11,135 bases of DNA from Pseudoxanthomonas sp. (GTDB lineage: Bacteria; Pseudomonadota; Gammaproteobacteria; Xanthomonadales; Xanthomonadaceae): the NCBI GenBank assembly GCA_026785795.1, contig JAJAZJ010000024.1, positions 1-11,135 of the forward strand, written 5' to 3'. Below are positions 7,448 to 11,135 of the stretch, piece by piece (position 1 is the first letter of the stretch; each line of letters starts with the position of its first letter). Below the pieces are notes generated by a model. It was not told the DNA's origin. It ran no database searches and saw only the letters and a list, made by a program, of their open reading frames with translations. A program made the translations under genes and the position numbers.

Positions 7448-8005
7448 ATGAGCCGCCTGCGCATCTTCAACGAGAACGATCCGGTCACCCCAGAGTTCGC
7501 CAGCTTCGATGCTGATTTCATCGCCACCGAACTGCACAGGATCGGGGTCACCTTCGAGCGCTGGAAAGCATCCCAGCCCCTCGCTCCCGGCGCGTCGCCG
7601 GAGGAAGTGATGGCGGCATACAGGGAGGACATCGACCGGCTGGTGGCCGAACGCGGGTTCAAGAGCGTCGACGTGGTGAGCATTGCATCTGACCATCCGC
7701 AGCGTGAAGCCATGCGCGCCAAGTTCCTCGACGAGCACTACCACCAGGAAGACGAGGTGCGGTTCTTCGTCGCCGGCTCCGGGCTGTTCACCCTGCACGT
7801 GGGCCAGAAGGTCTACGAAGTCGAGTGCGTGAAAGACGACCTGATCGCAGTCCCGGACAGCACCCTGCACTGGTTCGACATGGGTGAGGAACCCAGCTTC
7901 ATCGCCATCCGCTTTTTCACCGAAGCCGATGGCTGGGTGGGCCACTTCACCGGCGAACAGATCGCCCGCAAGTTTCCCCGCTACGAGCCGGATAAAGACG
8001 CATAG
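7448..8005 (+). CDS. mtnD: Acireductone dioxygenase
   Basis: The product is 185 residues from [10 protein letters not shown]. An in-frame ATG at 7385 lies inside the REP palindrome and encodes 21 unconserved residues, so it is rejected. This is a cupin metalloenzyme. With Fe(II) it converts acireductone and O2 to 4-methylthio-2-oxobutanoate (the methionine precursor) and formate; with Ni(II) the family yields methylthiopropionate, CO and formate. The first cupin motif, [21 protein letters not shown] (97-117), supplies His97, His99 and Glu103; His141 (TLHWFD) completes the set, matching H96, H98, E102 and H140 of the Klebsiella enzyme. No clear Shine-Dalgarno or promoter is visible in the 47 nt between the REP and the ATG, suggesting expression by read-through from mtnB. 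The mtnC start follows after 2 nt. Confidence 0.96.
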   Translation: MSRLRIFNENDPVTPEFASFDADFIATELHRIGVTFERWKASQPLAPGASPEEVMAAYREDIDRLVAERGFKSVDVVSIASDHPQREAMRAKFLDEHYHQEDEVRFFVAGSGLFTLHVGQKVYEVECVKDDLIAVPDSTLHWFDMGEEPSFIAIRFFTEADGWVGHFTGEQIARKFPRYEPDKDA

Positions 8006-8007
8006 GC

Positions 8008-8715
8008 ATGCCGCGCGCCATATTGACCGACATTGAGGGCACCACCAGCAGCATCTCCTTCGTCAAGGACATGCTGTTTCCATATGCCAGGCGCGCGCTT
8101 CCCGAGTTTGTGGCCGAACACGGAACGGAGCCCGAAGTCCGCCGATGGCTGGACGTGGTGGCCGCCGAAAGCGAGGCCCGCAGTGACCAGCAGATAGTGG
8201 AAACGCTGCAGGGCTGGATCGACCAGGACCGCAAGCACACGGCGCTGAAAGCGCTGCAGGGCATGATCTGGCAGGCGGGCTACGAAGACGCGGATTTCAC
8301 CGCACATATCTACCCCGATGCCGCGCCTGCGTTACGGCGGTGGCATGCCGATGGACTGCCGCTGTACGTGTACTCCTCGGGTTCGGTGCCCGCACAGCGT
8401 CTGTTCTTCGGCCACAGCGATGCGGGCGATTTGCGCCCGCTGTTTTCGGCCTGGTTCGACACTGAAGTCGGCGGCAAGCGCGAAGCGGGCAGTTACCGCA
8501 GCATCGCCGCTGCCATCGGCAGGGCGCCGCAGCAGATCCTGTTCCTGTCCGATGTGGTGGAAGAGCTGGATGCCGCCCGTGAGGCCGGGCTGGATACGGT
8601 GCTGGTCGACCGGCTGCAGGACTATCCGCGGCCGCGTGAAGGCGAACTTGCCAACGGCCATGCCAGGGTCACCGGGTTCGACCAGATCCAGGCAAGTGAC
8701 GGTGGTAGTTCCTGA
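8008..8715 (+). CDS. mtnC: Acireductone synthase (enolase-phosphatase E1)
   Basis: The product is a 235-residue HAD-superfamily enzyme that enolises 2,3-diketo-5-methylthiopentyl-1-phosphate and then dephosphorylates it to acireductone, the substrate of MtnD. HAD motif I is [10 protein letters not shown] (6-15) with nucleophile-side Asp8 and Glu10, the DxE form typical of this family. Motif II is YVYSSGSV (120-127), the motif III Lys is Lys157 in GGKREAGSY, and motif IV is [12 protein letters not shown] (179-190) with Asp182. The ATG is 2 nt after the mtnD stop, so the genes are almost certainly co-translated. The last residues (about 229-235, ASDGGSS) look unlike a family C-terminus and overlap the apparent gene remnant on the other strand, so the native tail may have been replaced. 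Catalytic regions are complete. Confidence 0.95.
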   Translation: MPRAILTDIEGTTSSISFVKDMLFPYARRALPEFVAEHGTEPEVRRWLDVVAAESEARSDQQIVETLQGWIDQDRKHTALKALQGMIWQAGYEDADFTAHIYPDAAPALRRWHADGLPLYVYSSGSVPAQRLFFGHSDAGDLRPLFSAWFDTEVGGKREAGSYRSIAAAIGRAPQQILFLSDVVEELDAAREAGLDTVLVDRLQDYPRPREGELANGHARVTGFDQIQASDGGSS

Positions 8716-8814
8716 CTCCTGCTTGGCGATCTTCAGCCACAAGCCCTCGCGGTTGCCGTAGCCCTCCGGCCGTGTCTTCCACACACACTGGTCCGTGAAG
8801 GGGATGGTCGGCAC
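8699..8814 (-). pseudogene. N-terminal remnant of a YdeI/OmpD-associated family gene
   Basis: About 39 minus-strand codons from a GTG at 8812-8814 read like the start of this family: PTIPFTDQCVWK, then [17 protein letters not shown]. This resembles the family pattern PFxDxxAW...GVWLKIAKKxSGxxSVTY. The expected continuation (EALDxALCFGWIDG, then about 150 more residues) is absent; the frame instead runs into the antisense of mtnC. The frame stays open on paper to 8332, but that part is plainly the shadow of mtnC. I read it as the 5' stub left by a deletion that joined it to the mtnC 3' end. It lies 27 nt downstream of the phosphoesterase on the same strand. Recognition is from remembered family pattern only; a chance match is possible but seems unlikely. 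Confidence 0.5.
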
Positions 8815-8841
8815 TTTCTGGCCGCTTTGTTTGACTACGGC

Positions 8842-10488
8842 CTACTCCTCCGCTTCCTCCAGCCGATAGCTGGCGCTGGCGGTTTTCTCACCCAGCCAGC
8901 GATCCTGCGCACGCACCTCCACGCGATGCTCGCCAACGGCCAGCTGGGTGTCGAGCGGCGCACGCCACAGGTGCTGTGAGGGCTTGGCCTCGGGTGAGCG
9001 GTCGAAGCCGCGCAGTTCCGTGGCCAGGTCATCGCGCGTGTTCTCCACCTGCAGCGCGGGGTCCGGCTGCAGCACCCTGCGCATGGGTTTCCATGGCCCG
9101 CCATCGATGCGGTATTCCACCTGCGTGCGCCCGTCGCCCATGTAGACGTTGGCAAACACGCCCCAGGCGGGATACGCGCCGCGTCGCAGCACCTTGGGCA
9201 GGTGCAGGCCGATGGTGGTGTGGCCGGGATCACGCGCGGGATGCCAGGAGAGCGCGTATTCACCACCAGCGCGCACCTGCAGCCGGGCGTAGCCGTTGGG
9301 CGTGCCGTCGGCCATGGTGGTATCGGGAATCCCGGCCGCGTCCTTTACCCCTGACCAATAGGCGCCGGAAGCTGCACCCACGTTGTACTCGTGCAGTTCA
9401 CCCACACCGTGCCAGCCGTCCTCGCTGCCGTGGTACCAGTGCCGCTGCACATGGTCGTGGCCGCTGAGCACCAGCACGTGCGGGAAGCCCTGCAGCAGCG
9501 CGAACAACCGCGCGCGGTCTGCTGCACGGAAGGTCTCGGGGCCGCCGTCGGCCGCCGTCTCAAACAGAGGTATGTGCACGCCCAGCACCAGCAGCCGATC
9601 CTTGCGCACGCTGGGCAGGTAAGCCTGCAGAAAGGTGAACTGGTCCTCGCGCAGTCCACCGACGTAGGCGGGTTTATTTCCCGGCCGGTAAATCACGTCA
9701 TCCAGCATCAGGAAAGTCGCTTCCGCCTCCTCCCAGGCATAGGTATCGGGACCGAAGTGGTGGCGGAAGGTCAGCAGCGATTCCTCATCGCTGGCTGCGT
9801 CGAAGTCGAGATCGTGGTTTCCGGGCACATGCAGCCACGGCACGCGCAGGCTGGCGGTCGCCGAGGTCACCGCGGGGTATAGCGACAGATCATCGTCGAC
9901 GATGTCGCCCAGGCTCAGGCCAAGGTCGCCGGCCAACCCGTCGAAGTAAAAGCCGCCAAAGCTGTGCCCCATGTCGATGGCGGTGTCGCGCTTCAGTGAA
10001 TCGATGATGTCGCGCTGGTAATAGTCAACGTCGCGCAGGGATTTTGTCTGCGGATCCGCCAGCACCACCACGTCCAGCCGCTTCTGGCGATTGGGCGACG
10101 GTTTGGCAGGACGCAGGCCAAAATCGCGGCAGGTTTCCGCGCCGACCGGCATGCCGCCAAACTTGAGTGCAGGACCAGGCGTGAGGCGGGTGTTGACCCA
10201 GAAATCCGGCAAGCCATCCACGCGTTGCGGCAAATCATGGCCTGCGGGCTTGATCACAAAGACCGTGCGGCCATCCACGAAGGGCAGGCGGTATGTCCCG
10301 TCTGCACGGGTAAGCACGACCTGCACGCCATCGGATACCTTGATGCCTGGCAGCGGTTGCTCACCCGAATCTCGCTGTCCGTTTCCATCGCTGTCTTCCC
10401 ACACCACGCCCTGCTCGCAGGGTGCGGACTTGGCGATGGCAGAAGCAGAGGTCAACAACAGGATGGGTAAGACGAGCGCCAGGTGCAT
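8842..10488 (-). CDS. Exported calcineurin-like phosphoesterase (MetallophosN-Metallophos-MetallophosC)
   Basis: The product is 548 residues. The ATG at 10486-10488 has GGAAA 6 nt upstream and opens a signal peptide (MHLALVLPILLLTSASAIA, cut near 19-22); a start 9 codons earlier would add charged residues. After the signal comes an N-terminal beta-domain (about 24-120) with an acidic DSDGNGQRDSGE segment (32-43) resembling SdrD-B or calcium-binding loops. The metallophosphatase core follows: VVVLADPQ (140-147), SLGDIVDD (192-199), HVPGNHDLDF (220-229), GVHIPLF (303-309) and LSGHDHVQRH (341-350). The first motif is DxQ rather than DxH, which I believe is usual for this subfamily. A C-terminal beta-domain (about 370-548) ends in RLEEAEE. 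It probably acts in the periplasm or outside the cell on a phosphoester; the substrate is unknown. It looks like a single-gene unit. Confidence 0.9.
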   Translation of the reverse strand: MHLALVLPILLLTSASAIAKSAPCEQGVVWEDSDGNGQRDSGEQPLPGIKVSDGVQVVLTRADGTYRLPFVDGRTVFVIKPAGHDLPQRVDGLPDFWVNTRLTPGPALKFGGMPVGAETCRDFGLRPAKPSPNRQKRLDVVVLADPQTKSLRDVDYYQRDIIDSLKRDTAIDMGHSFGGFYFDGLAGDLGLSLGDIVDDDLSLYPAVTSATASLRVPWLHVPGNHDLDFDAASDEESLLTFRHHFGPDTYAWEEAEATFLMLDDVIYRPGNKPAYVGGLREDQFTFLQAYLPSVRKDRLLVLGVHIPLFETAADGGPETFRAADRARLFALLQGFPHVLVLSGHDHVQRHWYHGSEDGWHGVGELHEYNVGAASGAYWSGVKDAAGIPDTTMADGTPNGYARLQVRAGGEYALSWHPARDPGHTTIGLHLPKVLRRGAYPAWGVFANVYMGDGRTQVEYRIDGGPWKPMRRVLQPDPALQVENTRDDLATELRGFDRSPEAKPSQHLWRAPLDTQLAVGEHRVEVRAQDRWLGEKTASASYRLEEAEE

Positions 10489-10517
10489 GGTGACTTTCCG
10501 ATCCGCGGCAGGCACCG

Positions 10518-10523
10518 ATTATC
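10518..10523 (-). promoter_or_regulatory. Possible -10 element of the phosphoesterase gene
   Basis: On the minus strand this reads GATAAT (5 of 6 consensus bases) within GGCGATAATCGG, about 30 nt upstream of the ATG. No good -35 is seen at the expected distance, where the sequence enters the REP arm at 10542. Confidence 0.35.
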
Positions 10524-10541
10524 GCCCGCCACGGCTCCCGC

Positions 10542-10660
10542 GGGAGCGCCCATGGGCGCGGGCTCTTGGACGCGACACCCGAAAAGCTCGCGCCCAGGGG
10601 GCGCTCCTACAAGGGCGCTTTGTCGAGCTCCGCCCATCGCACGCTCGTACAAGGGCGCTC
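10542..10660. repeat. Degenerate REP cluster between the phosphoesterase gene and hisIE
   Basis: An imperfect inverted pair is formed by 10542-10565 (GGAGCGCCCATGGGCGCG then GGCTC) and 10586-10610 (GCTCGCGCCCAGGGGGCGCTCCTAC), sharing the REP head GGAGCG and tail GCGAGC. It is followed by a direct repeat, GCTCcTACAAGGGCGCT (10603-10619) and GCTCgTACAAGGGCGCT (10643-10659), with a 40-bp period and one mismatch. The cluster resembles the mtnB-mtnD palindrome in head and tail but differs in its stem. It fills the gap between the end of hisIE and the phosphoesterase promoter and may shape the hisIE mRNA 3' end. Confidence 0.75.
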
Positions 10661-10674
10661 CTGCGGGTGGAATG

Positions 10675-11135
10675 CTACCGGTGGCGCTCCTGCAGCACCG
10701 TCACTACGTCCTGCAGCGACAGCCCGCGCGCGCGCAGCAGGACGATCAGGTGGAACAGCAGGTCGGCGCTCTCACCCAGCACCGCGGCATCATCCTGGAC
10801 CACGGCGGCAAGGGCGGTTTCCACGCCCTCTTCGCCCACTTTCTGCGCGATGCGGCGGATACCGGACTCGAACAGGCCGGTGGTGTAGCTGCCCGCGGGA
10901 CGCTGCTGCTCGCGCTGCCTGACCAAGGCGTCCAGATCGGCCAGAAAGGTTCCCGGCGCTTCAGCAAAACAGCTATCCCGCTGCAGGTGGCAGGTCGGGC
11001 CATGGGGCCTGGCGAGCACGAGGAGTGTGTCGCTGTCGCAATCGGCCTGGATCGACACCAGCTCCAGCACATGCCCGGAACTTTCACCCTTCTTCCACAG
11101 GCGCTGCCTGCTGCGGCTGTAGAAGGTCACGAACC
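10675..11135 (-). CDS. hisIE: Bifunctional phosphoribosyl-AMP cyclohydrolase / phosphoribosyl-ATP pyrophosphatase (5' part outside window)
   Basis: About 153 C-terminal codons are present; the gene enters from beyond 11135. The apparent start at 11130 is an internal GTG valine (family GKVTFYSRS), not a start. Residues TFYSRSRQRLWKKGESSGH, then DCDSDTLLVL and GPTCHLQRDSCF, are the second half of the cyclohydrolase domain (HisI), including the zinc-binding Cys residues. From about LVRQREQ onward is the all-alpha pyrophosphatase domain (HisE), with KVGEEGVETALAA and ESADLLFHLIVLL giving the acidic metal-binding residues of the MazG-like fold. The protein hydrolyses phosphoribosyl-ATP to phosphoribosyl-AMP and then opens its ring, steps 2 and 3 of histidine synthesis. 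hisI(E) is usually the last gene of the his operon, which fits the REP cluster and unrelated gene downstream. The fusion is typical of gammaproteobacteria. Confidence 0.95.
   Translation of the reverse strand, partial: FVTFYSRSRQRLWKKGESSGHVLELVSIQADCDSDTLLVLARPHGPTCHLQRDSCFAEAPGTFLADLDALVRQREQQRPAGSYTTGLFESGIRRIAQKVGEEGVETALAAVVQDDAAVLGESADLLFHLIVLLRARGLSLQDVVTVLQERHR

Noticed and set aside
8332..8698. Extension of the YdeI-like frame to 160 codons as a full gene
   Set aside because: Beyond about residue 40 the frame is only the antisense of mtnC and loses family resemblance, so only the 5' stub is reported.
10603..10659. CRISPR-like direct repeats
   Set aside because: Only two copies with one mismatch, made of REP head sequence, with no further units or cas genes.
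11128..11130. Start codon of a stand-alone gene for the hisIE fragment
   Set aside because: The GTG encodes the Val of the conserved GKVTFYSRS segment in the middle of the HisI domain; the true start lies outside the window.

Overview
The window is GC-rich, densely coded chromosomal DNA. Protein similarity (SerA, the Mtn enzymes), the divergent serA / D-2-hydroxyglutarate dehydrogenase pair and the REP-type palindromes suggest a gammaproteobacterium of the Xanthomonadaceae (Stenotrophomonas, Xanthomonas or Pseudoxanthomonas-like). The genus cannot be fixed from the sequence alone. Most of the content is core metabolism. I see no phage, integron, IS element, CRISPR array, tRNA or rRNA.

Layout. 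Bases 1-1422, minus strand: a two-gene exported-protein unit, a small DUF2388-like protein and a DUF4105-like protein whose 3' end lies outside the window. The two overlap by 4 nt. Bases 1519-2907, minus strand: an FAD-linked oxidase best read as D-2-hydroxyglutarate dehydrogenase. It is divergent from serA (3042-4283, plus strand). Bases 4306-4872, minus strand: a Nudix hydrolase convergent with serA. Bases 5021-6595, plus strand: a 12-TM APC-family amino-acid permease, followed by a strong intrinsic terminator. Bases 6678-8715, plus strand: the methionine-salvage genes mtnB, mtnD and mtnC, with a 29-bp REP palindrome between mtnB and mtnD. Bases 8699-8814, minus strand: an apparent remnant of a YdeI/OmpD-associated family gene, abutting the 3' end of mtnC. 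Bases 8842-10488, minus strand: an exported three-domain calcineurin-like phosphoesterase. Bases 10542-10660: a degenerate REP cluster. Bases 10675-11135, minus strand: the end of hisIE.

How the genes work together. SerA makes 3-phosphohydroxypyruvate and, in its coupled side reaction, reduces 2-oxoglutarate to D-2-hydroxyglutarate. The divergent FAD enzyme re-oxidises that product, which helps pull serine synthesis forward. MtnB, MtnC and MtnD perform consecutive steps returning the methylthio group of methylthioadenosine to methionine; mtnA, a kinase or phosphorylase, and the final transaminase are not in this window. HisIE performs steps 2 and 3 of histidine synthesis.

The least ordinary content is: (i) the DUF2388/DUF4105 pair, in which the larger protein carries both an MtfA-like HExxH...E zincin signature and a His/Cys thiol-enzyme signature; (ii) the gene-fragment scar at the end of mtnC; (iii) a compact terminator/promoter joint giving an apparently leaderless mtnB; and (iv) nested inverted repeats before the permease. 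I did not find a convincing, wholly new multi-gene system.
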